This document shows, one piece after another, positions 25,901 to 34,195 of a DNA stretch of 64,000 nt. The stretch spans positions 1 through 64,000 of IMG/VR virus record IMGVR_UViG_3300044628_001312. One strand, written 5' to 3'. This stretch comes from a virus. The position numbers were made by a program, and so were the translations under genes. The notes beneath the pieces are model-generated. The model was not told the origin of the DNA and ran no database searches. It saw only the letters and a program-made list of their open reading frames with translations. Position 1 is the stretch's first letter. Every line of letters begins with the position of its first letter.

Positions 25901-28900
25901 CTTTTTTAGAATCCCAATTTAAATATTTGTTTCGCAAAATATCTTTATCAATTGGAGAAAGTTGTTTAATTATGTTTCTGTCTCCAACAAGATCTGAAGC
26001 GGCTGATCTTATTACAGAGTCTAGCACGTCTGGCTCGAGTCCGTTCTTTAATTTACCATCTGGCATCTTTACATATCCGTAAGGTTTTTCTTTTGCTAGT
26101 GCTGCCGCAAACTTGTCATAGAATAATTTTTGAGTATGCTTTCTTAAACCTGTGTTTGCAAATAGCTTGTCGGCCATTTCAATAGATAGAGAGTTCACGC
26201 CCCATGGAGCTGACTCATACATACTTGGCTTAGGTGCTCCAGTTGGGCCAAATCCTGCACCAATTCTATGCATTGCTTTACCCTTAAGAACGTTTCCAAT
26301 TAATCCGCCAATATTGAATCCATTTTCTGGTGTCTTAAATGCATTATCAGATAGGCTTACAGAGTGACCCTTTTGTCTGCGCTTCAATTCATCTGCTGCA
26401 AGCATTTTGGCAATTGCTGCTGGAGTCATTGTTTTTTCTGGAGACATTGTTACTGATGAATGAACTCCATGCAAATCTCTGTAAGTTTGTCTTCTTGCAT
26501 CAGATAGTCTTGTGATCATTGCATTGTAAATAACTTTTTCTTCTGTGTTTAAATCAAATCTACCTATTGTTTGTTTTAGCTTTGGGAGAGCAGATTCAAT
26601 TTCTTGCAGCATGCGATCATTGTATTGATCAGGTGTCATACCTCTTGGAATATCTGAAGTTGCTTCAGCAAAGAATTTCTTTGTACTGCTTCCTTTTACT
26701 CCAAGCAAGTTGATCATTGCTTGTTGTTTAAATGAAGGCATTGTTGCAGAATAATCTCTTGGTCCAGAGGCTGTTGAAAATACCCCAGCTGGACCTACAT
26801 CGGCAAGTATGTTCCCAGAAAGGTTACCCCTGCCTAAATCTTTGTCGCCACGTAATGATGATGCAACTAACTGTCTAAAGTATTGATCTTCTGTAAATTT
26901 ACCATCTTGATTTGCTATAGCAGGATTGTACTTAGACTCTAAAGCTAGTAGTGTTCTAGATCCTCTTCTGTCAGTTGGGTCTCTCATTACAACAACTCTT
27001 TGATTAGGTGTTTGTAGTCCGTGAACATCACGAGCAATTTCAGTTGCTCTTATCTCAGCAAGCGCTGCTTTTTCATCTAGTACTGGCTTAACAAAAACCT
27101 TTTCCCCGTTCTTGCTATAAACTCCACCAATTCCAGATACTGGGAAACTTCTTCCTGATGTTGGCTCTAGCATAGCGTCATAATCAGTTACTGGGGTCTT
27201 GCTAAATCTAGAGTCTTTAACTGCTTGACTTGCTTTTTCCATAGCAACCTTTGCGGCTCTCTGGGCTTCAACCTGCTTAATAGATCTTGGCATTCCTAAG
27301 AACAACGCTTTACCGCCGCCAAACAATCTTTGTGCAAACTTTCCTGGTACTTGTCCACCCTTATTTAATTTAACCGCTCCTGCAAGAGCAAGTTTTCCAC
27401 GAATTGGAATCCAAGCTTTTCCTGCAGAGATTGCTTGCAAAAACATGTTGAGTGCAGTTTTTTGTTTTGGTGATGGAGGAGCAACTCGTGGTTTCTTGTC
27501 TGATGCAGCTACAAATCTTGTATCATACTGTAATGCTTGTATTACATCGTCTACGCTTCCAGGGACTCCAGATTTTCTTACCATTTCTTCAAAGTCAGCA
27601 ATTGCACTTGCCCTCTTTAAATGAATTACATCTGGTTGAAAATTTTTGCCCTGAAGTTGTGCAGCAATTGTATTAAATGCTGCAGGCATAATAGCAGCAA
27701 ATCCTGCAAATCCTCTTGAGCCAACTCCACCTAGTTGTGCTATTAAAGATCTTCTAAATGCGTGGCCTCTAGCAGTTTCAACTAATCTTCCTCCGCCGCC
27801 TTGTATTTTACCAGTTGCTCTAGGTATTGACTTTAAATCTTCATGAGCTTCTGCAAATAATGGGTTTCTGCTCATTGATCTTAAAACCCTGTTCATATTT
27901 CTATTTAAAAAGTTATCGCTAGTTAAACCAGAAGCCGTTGCGCTTCTTCCTTCTTTTACTAATCTTTTGTCTCCCATAGAATATTTTTCGTCAAAAGCAG
28001 CAAGCTGTGCTGTTCTAGTTTTAATCCAGTCTTCGGGAGATCCATTAAGGTCCTTAGCAGCATCAAAATTAGCAGTAGCTATTTCAATAGCTTTTTTAGT
28101 TCCTATCTGTGGGGCAACTCCCAAATACTCTGAAGCATCTAGTGCAATAAATCTTGCACGAACATTGGCTTCATAGTTTGGATCGTTAATAAATTCATAA
28201 TACATTTTAAGAGCTCTTCTGTATTGAGCATCTGTCATAGGCTTTCCTGCATGAGGGTGTGGGTGAACTCCTCCGCCTTGATGTCTTCCCATACCAGTTG
28301 TATTACCTGGGCCACCATTTAATTGCAACATTAGTTCTGGATTACGCTTAGCAATTTTTGCTGGAATTACTGCTTCTCCAGGAGTTAAAACTACTGGAAC
28401 CATTCCTCCAGTGTTTCTAAATGTTGGAGTGCCACCAATAAGTTTGCTAATTGTAGGCATGTTTCTTTGTGTTGCAGCTTTATTAATTACAAATGATTCG
28501 GGCTCGGCCATTGTATGATAGGTGTCTGTGTTACCAGTTCCTGGAACTATTCCGCCTTTATTAAACTTAGGCTTTGTTGTTTCAATGTTATATCCTGCAC
28601 CTGAAGTTCTAACTCCGCCTAGCGCTCTAGCAATTTTATCTACTAATGTTTTTGTAGAACCCTTATGAAACATTTCTTTCATATTTGATTTACCAGTTAC
28701 TGGGTCTACTACAGGTTGAGATGTTAATGGAACTGTTGTTAAGTTTACAGATCTTCCTTGTCCAGCTGCAATCTTTTGAGCTGTCTCAGCAAGCATTGCT
28801 TCAACTGTTGCATTTAATTGAATTACTTTTATTCTTGCTTCGTCTGCTGTTATTTTGCTTTGCTGTAGCTGCTTAACGATTAAAGCAGTTTCTTGTGCAG

Positions 28901-31274
28901 CCATGCTTGTAATTTCTGAAAATTCTGGAAGCAAGGCTTGATAAGAATTAGATAGACTTGATGTAATTGTTCCTGTAGCATTTACCTCTGCCTTTAATAC
29001 TTTAAGTTCTGCTTCTGATTGCATTGCAATTGCCGCTGTCATTGCATGCCACTTTGCTGCCTCTTGAGCAACTATACCAGTCGATGTTCCGTTTACAGAT
29101 GTAACACCTGGAATCTTTGGAAGATCTGCGTTCATATATGCTTGAGGGTTTTTACCAATTCTAACGTTTACTGGTCCTGCTCCTGGAACTGTTCCAAATA
29201 TTGTCCCCGCCTGTTGTGTTTGAGCAGGAATCATGTGAGACATATCTCTTGAGTATGAATCTCCAATTAATGGATTATTTTTATCAACATATCTTGGCGT
29301 TCCGCCTGGAGTTCCCGCTGCAATTACTCCGCCTGCAACTGTTGAGATGCTTGGTTGCACTGCAACTTGCGCTGTAGATGCTGCTACCTGAAGATTATCA
29401 AATGATGCTGCAAGAGTATTTACTGCATTTGTTAATACAACTGTTGCTTCTGTATCTGAATAGAATGATGTAGCAAGACCTTTTGCTGCTGCATCTGCCG
29501 CTAATATTTCTGGAGTAAGGAGCTTAAACCCATGTCCTCCTGTAGCCATTTGTCTTAAAGAGAATATTCCCTTTGTAACATAACCAATAAAGTTGGCCAT
29601 AACACCAGTTAACATAATTAGTGGTCCAGCAAATGCTGTTAGTCCACCAAGAGCGTTAAGGAATGTTTTAACTGGACCTGGAAGTCCTTGGAAAAACTTA
29701 ATGATCCCATCTACTACATTTAAAACCTTTGTGCTAATTCTTAAAAATTGTTCTCCTACTGAAGCAAGGTCTGCTTGGACTGAAGCCCATGCTCTTTTAA
29801 ATTGTCCTGAAGCGGACTCTGTCATCATAGTTAATTCTCGAGCAGAGATATTTGCAAGATCTGTAGCGCTTGCTTTCATTAAATCCATTACCTGAAGAGT
29901 TTGAGATCCTTCTTTACCTAGGTTTTCAAATAGGGCTGACATTCTTGCATACTGGAACTTACCAAACAACTGTTCAATTGCTCTTGACTTGCTTAGTGGA
30001 TCTAGTCTGTCTAAAGCTGCTTGAAGGTCTGTAATTGTTTCAGTTAAATTTCCCGCATTAGATGTTACAATCTTATCTATATCTATACCAAAGCCAAAAA
30101 ACATTTCCTTTGCAACCTTTGTTGGGTTGATAAGAGATGCCATTGCTGACTTAATTGCGTTAGCACCTTCTGATGCGTTTACTCCGCCTTCTTTCATTGC
30201 AGTTAAATACAATGCTAAATCTTTTACATCTCCACCTAAAGACTTTACAACAGGGCCTGCTTTAGGGATTGCTTCAACTAAATCTTGTAGAGAAGTGGAT
30301 GTCTGGTTTTCAACAGCGTTAAGAAAGTCAATAGATTGAGTTAATTCATCTGTACTTGATTTAAATGCATTTTGAATAGCAAGAGTTGCCTTCATTGCTT
30401 CTTGTCTGTCTACTTCACCAAGGATTGAAAGTCTGCTTGTCTGTCTTGTAGCTTCTAGAAGGTTTCCGCCTTCTTGTCCTGTTGCAGCAAGGTCAGCTGC
30501 TAATGCAATAGTTTCTTTGTATGCAATTCCGTATGCTCCAGCAATTTCTCTTGCTGTTTCGGAAACATCTTTTCTTACTTTTGCTAGCTCTGAAGATGAT
30601 GTTGCACTTAGTCCGCCGTAAACCTTTGTAAGTCTTACAAGCTCTTGATCTGCTTCTCTAAATGCTTTTTGTGCAGCCATTCCAAATGCTGCAAGAGGAA
30701 CTGTTAGTCCTACTGTTAACTGACGGCCAGCCCACTGGGTGTTCTTACCCCAATTGATAAGCTGATTAGATCCATCGAGCATTACCTTATTCATGATAGA
30801 TAGCTCTTGTCTTGCAATTGCCGTCTTGTTCTTTATTTCATCAAGGCCCTTTGCAACCATAACATTGTATTGCATTAGGCCTTGTGCGTTTTTGCCGATA
30901 GGCTGAATGATTGCATTCTCTAGCATTACCTGCTGCTTGGCCAGGTCTCTAATCAGGCTGCTTGTTTTCTTTGTATGCCCACTCCAGGCGTTGTAGTATT
31001 CCCCTAGTTTAAGTCTTCCTCTATCTAGGTTCCTACCAAATTTTTCTACGTCTGATGTAAGCGATACAAAGTGTGATGAAAACTGTCCCGTTGATCGCAT
31101 AGTTTCTGCGAAGGACTTATTCATTACAGCAATTTGATTTGCTAGTTTGGCGTTAGTTCCCGCCGTTGTTTCTTGTAATTTTACGAGTTGGGCAGTAACC
31201 GCAGCAAGCTGAGTTCTTAAACTCGTGAAGTCTGCGTTGGCGGTAATATTGGTGGTGATTAAATTATCTGCCAT
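22968..31274 (-). CDS. Tape measure protein with kinase-like insertion (2768 residues)
   Basis: This is the largest gene of the window. Residues about 170-520 are TP901-type tape measure core (ELVRLTKVYGG, ATGQEGGNLLEATRQ). Hydrophobic segments follow near 551-600, 1845-1890 and 1970-1990, used during DNA entry through the membrane. Tape-measure-style glycine motifs of the type GG-x-V...GE-GPE-F recur near residues 910-975, 1810-1840 and 2660-2680. Residues about 1365-1605 resemble a HipA/PI3-4-kinase-like fold: GGVYSKNGEKVFVKPV with Lys1396, then LGRGNLSGNILADVG near 1488, then SGPRDYS. A long coiled-coil region (2050-2430) and a basic C terminus complete it. The protein sets tail length; at about 1.5 Angstrom per residue the upper limit is near 400 nm. 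Confidence 0.9.
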   Translation of the reverse strand: MADNLITTNITANADFTSLRTQLAAVTAQLVKLQETTAGTNAKLANQIAVMNKSFAETMRSTGQFSSHFVSLTSDVEKFGRNLDRGRLKLGEYYNAWSGHTKKTSSLIRDLAKQQVMLENAIIQPIGKNAQGLMQYNVMVAKGLDEIKNKTAIARQELSIMNKVMLDGSNQLINWGKNTQWAGRQLTVGLTVPLAAFGMAAQKAFREADQELVRLTKVYGGLSATSSSELAKVRKDVSETAREIAGAYGIAYKETIALAADLAATGQEGGNLLEATRQTSRLSILGEVDRQEAMKATLAIQNAFKSSTDELTQSIDFLNAVENQTSTSLQDLVEAIPKAGPVVKSLGGDVKDLALYLTAMKEGGVNASEGANAIKSAMASLINPTKVAKEMFFGFGIDIDKIVTSNAGNLTETITDLQAALDRLDPLSKSRAIEQLFGKFQYARMSALFENLGKEGSQTLQVMDLMKASATDLANISARELTMMTESASGQFKRAWASVQADLASVGEQFLRISTKVLNVVDGIIKFFQGLPGPVKTFLNALGGLTAFAGPLIMLTGVMANFIGYVTKGIFSLRQMATGGHGFKLLTPEILAADAAAKGLATSFYSDTEATVVLTNAVNTLAASFDNLQVAASTAQVAVQPSISTVAGGVIAAGTPGGTPRYVDKNNPLIGDSYSRDMSHMIPAQTQQAGTIFGTVPGAGPVNVRIGKNPQAYMNADLPKIPGVTSVNGTSTGIVAQEAAKWHAMTAAIAMQSEAELKVLKAEVNATGTITSSLSNSYQALLPEFSEITSMAAQETALIVKQLQQSKITADEARIKVIQLNATVEAMLAETAQKIAAGQGRSVNLTTVPLTSQPVVDPVTGKSNMKEMFHKGSTKTLVDKIARALGGVRTSGAGYNIETTKPKFNKGGIVPGTGNTDTYHTMAEPESFVINKAATQRNMPTISKLIGGTPTFRNTGGMVPVVLTPGEAVIPAKIAKRNPELMLQLNGGPGNTTGMGRHQGGGVHPHPHAGKPMTDAQYRRALKMYYEFINDPNYEANVRARFIALDASEYLGVAPQIGTKKAIEIATANFDAAKDLNGSPEDWIKTRTAQLAAFDEKYSMGDKRLVKEGRSATASGLTSDNFLNRNMNRVLRSMSRNPLFAEAHEDLKSIPRATGKIQGGGGRLVETARGHAFRRSLIAQLGGVGSRGFAGFAAIMPAAFNTIAAQLQGKNFQPDVIHLKRASAIADFEEMVRKSGVPGSVDDVIQALQYDTRFVAASDKKPRVAPPSPKQKTALNMFLQAISAGKAWIPIRGKLALAGAVKLNKGGQVPGKFAQRLFGGGKALFLGMPRSIKQVEAQRAAKVAMEKASQAVKDSRFSKTPVTDYDAMLEPTSGRSFPVSGIGGVYSKNGEKVFVKPVLDEKAALAEIRATEIARDVHGLQTPNQRVVVMRDPTDRRGSRTLLALESKYNPAIANQDGKFTEDQYFRQLVASSLRGDKDLGRGNLSGNILADVGPAGVFSTASGPRDYSATMPSFKQQAMINLLGVKGSSTKKFFAEATSDIPRGMTPDQYNDRMLQEIESALPKLKQTIGRFDLNTEEKVIYNAMITRLSDARRQTYRDLHGVHSSVTMSPEKTMTPAAIAKMLAADELKRRQKGHSVSLSDNAFKTPENGFNIGGLIGNVLKGKAMHRIGAGFGPTGAPKPSMYESAPWGVNSLSIEMADKLFANTGLRKHTQKLFYDKFAAALAKEKPYGYVKMPDGKLKNGLEPDVLDSVIRSAASDLVGDRNIIKQLSPIDKDILRNKYLNWDSKKDTPLTESLKKIIFGLEKREMGGPVNAGQPYVVGEKGPELFVPRNSGGIVPNGYMKGGNIAMLGASLAPMLIASKITNPLLQTIMQTLSFIIPQMMMTAMMQTKAEGAQGRVGGLMSKIPASAKTPIFSTARGTKVAGEMLEDGTYAKGGRMLNRYGAALQNSAKSGSAVTRTLGRIGMGLTRLNVGLAVATGAFILINKRIRDHNEHLRVGVTQYGLTEEAAKKAGLKFTDYNSKLADTVKNIEAIRERNQFLYESMQDAGLPISMTIEEYKKLKKEVKEVYTDQIKLINQSKESELPQVAIDIKTALMAAGLSADEASKKIFTMFKLSEKGEKAGAFTVGNRAFRNIKTGQDAAEAAINTYTTASDGKEKAQAVNTGLTAIDAGIIDMIEQSKKAAREDKSGNTKVLTQYQAQEAMLQKLNKLESSKAVLTAKTRAEMIKQNPELKKIINPMDTIVSLFEKMNLAAKGFTGDLSKLGAEAVSTLSKVADSISEATVAANKEGLLKQQYIDLKKLTDQQKALMQAAKGQTAQQQINTREQLKGLQKQIDANNKLAESRLKALDAAKQEGDIARQIAKAQAAYEAALATGNTAAAQQASLDIQGLQSDQQYNSQKKAIEDALKLANAPLEAKIKLINDGQQKMSDNASIAAEKLGSLNARIDKQKQKIDDVNQAMVTLALNAAAAGKSIEDYIKFGTDEDPNAGREAAAGLVGAVRTAKPGTVPEFKQPTHPKGVKTPIDVGTQALGIMGGVEGAITKGLASKGIQMGSGDIIINGKKMDVGQSNATAKISSVPTTLGVTAGAYAGSTIIHPSTLMAAGASQISDGKRGSTWVGVEFVDKNGKKWKVTSDAGRAGLNVQAVKAGYGTMKLNPNVPTIVGDRGPEMAFGGMVIPNMAKVPYASPRYDIKQAAKMFEPMRDSGVGQGVINYTQHIHASPGMNEDQLISKAKVAAYEFLQANIKTNAKMKGNPMNVGIKNT

Positions 31275-31283
31275 ATGTATATG

Positions 31284-31649
31284 TTACTCTATTCGGTATC
31301 CTAATCCTGCGTTAATGCCAAAGCCAGCTTCTGCTGCAAGACCACCTTGTAATGAAACAACATCATCTGCTGATGTGGTTATACCAAGTGCTCTTCTTCT
31401 GACATCTTCGAAGGATGATCCCTCCTCATTATTACTGCTTTCATCTAAATCAACACCTTGAATCGAAGCTAGGAATTTCCTTTTTTCTGATTCCGTTTTT
31501 TGCATTGACTTAAAAGTCTGGACCATCTCTGGCATTGAAAGATTATCTTCTAGTTCTTCGTAATTTTTCCAATTACCTAGAAGAAATACTTCCCCCTCTA
31601 AAGCGGCTAGATCTAGTTCTGACCAGCCAGAACCGCTGCCGCTAGTAGG
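31284..31649 (-). CDS. Tail assembly chaperone, frameshifted extension (T-like part)
   Basis: This reading frame has no good start of its own. It continues the upstream chaperone after a -1 slip at CCCAAAC. The extension is 121 residues: GWSELDLAALEGEVFLL, NWKNYEELEDNLSMPEM, then charged helices and FLASIQGVDLDESS. These W-x-x-LD, QGVDLD and similar elements are typical of the second part of lambda G-GT type chaperones. It ends just before the tape measure gene. The G-T fusion (220 residues in total) guides the tape measure protein during tail polymerisation. An ATG at 31535 exists but lacks a convincing ribosome site. Confidence 0.75.
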   Translation of the reverse strand, partial: PTSGSGSGWSELDLAALEGEVFLLGNWKNYEELEDNLSMPEMVQTFKSMQKTESEKRKFLASIQGVDLDESSNNEEGSSFEDVRRRALGITTSADDVVSLQGGLAAEAGFGINAGLGYRIE

Positions 31650-31945
31650 TTTGGGTCGTCCATCTTAATCCCTCCGCATACTTCTAGAATGCGATTGATG
31701 GTTGGAACGTCAAGTGTGTCTTCAAATGCGTCTTTGTCTGCTACAAGATCTGGAAGCTGCTTTTTTAGTGCTACTCCACAGGCCTCAATAAGGATTGTTA
31801 GTGTTTCATCTTCTGATGTTACTTCTTGTGTTCTTTGAATGACCTTCATAAACTCACGTAGCTCTTTAATTGTTAAAGGCTTGAGCTTAACTGTTGCGCC
31901 ATTTTGTAGTTGAATTTCTTCAACATCGTATACTGTTGTTGCCAT
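31613..31945 (-). CDS. Tail assembly chaperone (G-like part)
   Basis: The 110-residue acidic/helical protein begins with EEIQLQNGATVKLKPLTIKELREFMKVIQ, a layout known from tail assembly chaperones of actinophages ('l-l-pLtvrel-e'). It contains LIEACGVALKKQLPDLV and ends DDPNLLAAAVLAGQN. AGGAGG precedes the ATG within CCTAGGAGGATTAA. The gene lies between the major tail protein and the tape measure gene, and the shift site lies in its last 15 codons. The product is made alone or as the 220-residue G-T fusion; the ratio of the two usually matters for assembly. Confidence 0.8.
   Translation of the reverse strand: MATTVYDVEEIQLQNGATVKLKPLTIKELREFMKVIQRTQEVTSEDETLTILIEACGVALKKQLPDLVADKDAFEDTLDVPTINRILEVCGGIKMDDPNLLAAAVLAGQN
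31649..31655 (-). other. -1 ribosomal frameshift slippery heptamer CCCAAAC
   Basis: In the zero frame the codons are GAC-CCA-AAC, so C-CCA-AAC fits the X-XXY-YYZ slippery rule. A -1 slip leads into the open T-like frame. Downstream the RNA can fold into two nested stems: AGCGGC with GCCGCT, and inside it GTTCTG with CAGAAC. The first begins 5 nt after the heptamer. Confidence 0.75.
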
Positions 31946-31971
31946 TTAATCCTCCTAGGATCGTCTTAATT

Positions 31972-32000
31972 ATTGTATCATATTCAAAATACAAGAGCAA
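31972..32000 (-). promoter_or_regulatory. Candidate promoter for chaperone and tape measure genes
   Basis: TTGCTC (31995-32000) is followed after 17 nt by TACAAT (31972-31977). It lies directly downstream of the terminator that follows the major tail protein gene and about 27 nt before the chaperone start codon. Good -10, moderate -35. Confidence 0.5.
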
Positions 32001-32003
32001 TAG

Positions 32004-32027
32004 AAAACCCCCCAATTTCTTGGGGGG
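32004..32027 (-). terminator. Intrinsic terminator after the major tail protein
   Basis: The minus-strand RNA forms an 8-bp stem CCCCCCAA / TTGGGGGG closed by a GAAA tetraloop, followed by UUUU. It lies in the gap behind the major tail protein gene and would limit read-through into the chaperone and tape measure genes. Confidence 0.85.
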
Positions 32028-32049
32028 CTCTATTAATTAATTAAATTAA

Positions 32050-32787
32050 TTACACTGATAGAACACGGTCTACGATGAAACCATATTCCTGACCTACGTG
32101 TGATGAATCACCTGATGGTAGCAAACGGAATGTTACTGGGAATGTTGATGCTGCGTTACGAGCCAAAGAGAACTGTGACTGTTGTACAGAAAGAACACGA
32201 CGTGCATAATATACACGCTCAGTTGCAGTATCTGTTGTTGAAGTTGGTGCTTGACCAACTGCAATTAGCTGACGCTCTGTTGGTGCTTCACCAAGAGCTC
32301 CACCTGCGATACCTAGCTTCTTACCAGAATCTGTAAGTGTATCTGACTTCTGACCAAATACGGCAAGAACGTTCTCAAGAGTACCTTCTGCCATTTCTGT
32401 TGCGATCATAACTTCCATTGACTCCTTGAAAAGCTTTGCTGTATCAAGAAGCTGATCTACTGTTACTGAACCGTATGATGGGTTGTATGTAACCTGAAGA
32501 CCGTTATTTGTGTAACCTACGTTACGGTAAAATGCACCCTTTGTGTCAAGGGCTGGTGATACCGCACCAGTTGCTGCTGTTGTAACATCAACCTTGTTCA
32601 AAGAATCTGTGTAAGACTCTCCTGTTTTAAATGCTGGGACTGTCTTATTCTTGTTTGCTGCAAATGCGTTTAGTGTTCCTGCTGGTGCAGAAACTACATA
32701 ATCTGGGCTGGTGATGTCTGTTACTGAAAGAAACAGTGGAGACGCACCGACAAGAATATTTCTAGCATTACCAATATTTTGTGCCAT
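32050..32787 (-). CDS. Major tail tube protein
   Basis: The 245-residue protein starts MAQNIGNARNILVGASPLFL, with the strand-rich opening 'A-L-G-A-L-V' style of siphovirus tail tube subunits. It continues with SVTDITSPDYVVSAPAG, VGYTNNGLQVTYNPSYGSV and VDQLLDTAKLFKESMEVMIATEMAEGT, which corresponds to the 'l-D-la--l' helix between barrel strands. A later stretch VYYARRVLSVQQSQFSLARNAASTFPVTFRLLPS is typical. AGGAGG precedes the ATG. A promoter-like element upstream and a strong terminator behind it fit a high-copy structural protein. It is located between the tail terminator and chaperone genes as expected. Confidence 0.85.
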   Translation of the reverse strand: MAQNIGNARNILVGASPLFLSVTDITSPDYVVSAPAGTLNAFAANKNKTVPAFKTGESYTDSLNKVDVTTAATGAVSPALDTKGAFYRNVGYTNNGLQVTYNPSYGSVTVDQLLDTAKLFKESMEVMIATEMAEGTLENVLAVFGQKSDTLTDSGKKLGIAGGALGEAPTERQLIAVGQAPTSTTDTATERVYYARRVLSVQQSQFSLARNAASTFPVTFRLLPSGDSSHVGQEYGFIVDRVLSV

Positions 32788-32812
32788 GTTGTAAAACCTC
32801 CTGTTAAATAAA

Positions 32813-32841
32813 TATATATATATTGACTTACTTTAAATCAA
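32813..32841 (-). promoter_or_regulatory. Candidate promoter for the major tail protein
   Basis: TTGATT (32836-32841) and TATATA (32813-32818) are spaced by 17 nt in the 113-nt gap upstream of the major tail protein gene. An AT repeat surrounds the -10, so a chance match is possible. Confidence 0.42.
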
Positions 32842-32900
32842 GCTGGCTAGGCTCATTTCCTCTTATGTCCAATTTTACTGGATTAACCCTTTAAAAGCAA

Positions 32901-33410
32901 CTAGGCAAATCTACCTAGTCCGTCGGTGACTCTGGAGTACTTGACCTCTAGTATTACGTCTGATGACAAAAAGCCCTGAAGTTCAAGGGATGGGTCAATT
33001 GGAGAAGTTTCTGTAATATGAATGCTGTGGAAAATTAATTTGTTGGTGGTCTTTAAAGAATTGACATCTTTTGCAGATTCGTCCATTCTTCTAAACAGGT
33101 CAGTCATTAGGTTTCTTATCTCATATATCTCTGTTATATCTGTTGAGTATATGGTAAACAAAACCTTTTCGCAGCATATCAGCCAGTTCTCTTCATAGGA
33201 CATTCCGATCTTGTCATATACGATATGCTTTTTACCGTTTAGGAATTGATCCATTTCTGGTAATTGCTGAACTGGAATAATAGGTACTATCTCAGATCCT
33301 AGATTATCTGAGTAGTAGTCGTCTGGATCAAATAGTCCAGTAAGTTTTAATTGGGTCCACAAGAACTTGCGAAGCTCAAACATTGCGTCTATTTTATAAT
33401 CTACTGTCAT
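32901..33410 (-). CDS. Tail terminator/completion protein
   Basis: The 169-residue protein follows the HK97 gp10-like gene with an ATGA overlap and precedes the major tail protein gene, the usual slot for the tail terminator. It has an N-terminal helix (DYKIDAMFELRKFLWTQLKLTG) and then beta strands (GSEIVPIIPVQQLPEM, EKVLFTIYSTDITEIYEIRNLMTDLFRRMD). The strand FHSIHITETSPIDPSLELQGFLSSDVILEVKYSRV comes in sequence (read in parts). It caps the tail tube and joins it to the neck. The assignment combines position and fold pattern. Confidence 0.65.
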   Translation of the reverse strand: MTVDYKIDAMFELRKFLWTQLKLTGLFDPDDYYSDNLGSEIVPIIPVQQLPEMDQFLNGKKHIVYDKIGMSYEENWLICCEKVLFTIYSTDITEIYEIRNLMTDLFRRMDESAKDVNSLKTTNKLIFHSIHITETSPIDPSLELQGFLSSDVILEVKYSRVTDGLGRFA

Positions 33411-34195
33411 AGTGACCCTCCAAATGATGAGCTTAATGCTGCATCTGCCTGCACTCTTATTTTACCAGCACTGAAGCTATACTGCACCTTTTTAATATTA
33501 GTTGGTACACTCAATGCTCTTGCAATCTTAGCATTAAATATTCTTTGAAACCCTGAAGACTTTATTGAGGAGTTTACTGGTTGACCTCCAAAGAATCTTC
33601 CGTATGTGAGTGCAAATTGATTTGTTGCAGCCTTGCCTCCTGGCCTCTTGACTGTAACTGAGGTGCCTTTGGGCATAAAGACTGTTGCACCATCTAATTC
33701 AAATACTAGGCGTTCTGCGGATCTTGGTCGAATTACTATGGGCATTCCTTCTTCCATTACGGAAGCTTTATTAGCAAATACATATCTATTCTTTTGTTTT
33801 TTATTTTTAGACGGTACTGTTGATTTAGATAGTTTAAAATCACGGCCTACTCTAAATGAAAGGCCTTCAGAATCTATTAGATATAGGTTGAAAAGCCTTG
33901 CTGTTGGGTTGCCAGTTTTATTCCACTCGTATACATGGTGAAGGCTTTTAGGCTTTACTCTTGCTTGGGCATCAACGTACTGACCAAAATCTTTTTCTAT
34001 TTGATTAAATATGGTTGTTTTAAATAAATTTTTAAATTCAGCATTTGTTGTTAGCTTGGCAATAACAGCTGCTTCATAATACAAAAATGCAGATACTTGA
34101 GCCACGGTGCTATCTTTTATTACTCCTGGAACTGATCCTGCCATCAATCTTTCAAGACCGCTGGCTGTTTGTAATAATGCTACGCTACTGTCCAA
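33407..34195 (-). CDS. HK97 gp10-like neck/tail completion protein
   Basis: The 262-residue protein has an N-terminal helical part (SGLERLMAGSVPGVIKDSTVAQVSAFLYYEAAVIAK). A basic central part with RPKSLHHVYEWNKTGNPTARLFNL-type strands follows (read in parts). Its end VSYSFSAGKIRVQADAAL-like region is beta-rich. KPKSLHHVYEW recalls the neck proteins of the gp10 family in actinophages. Its position between the head closure gene (overlap 11 nt) and the tail terminator (overlap 4 nt) supports a neck role. It is longer than typical gp10 (about 150), suggesting an additional domain. Confidence 0.58.
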   Translation of the reverse strand: MDSSVALLQTASGLERLMAGSVPGVIKDSTVAQVSAFLYYEAAVIAKLTTNAEFKNLFKTTIFNQIEKDFGQYVDAQARVKPKSLHHVYEWNKTGNPTARLFNLYLIDSEGLSFRVGRDFKLSKSTVPSKNKKQKNRYVFANKASVMEEGMPIVIRPRSAERLVFELDGATVFMPKGTSVTVKRPGGKAATNQFALTYGRFFGGQPVNSSIKSSGFQRIFNAKIARALSVPTNIKKVQYSFSAGKIRVQADAALSSSFGGSL

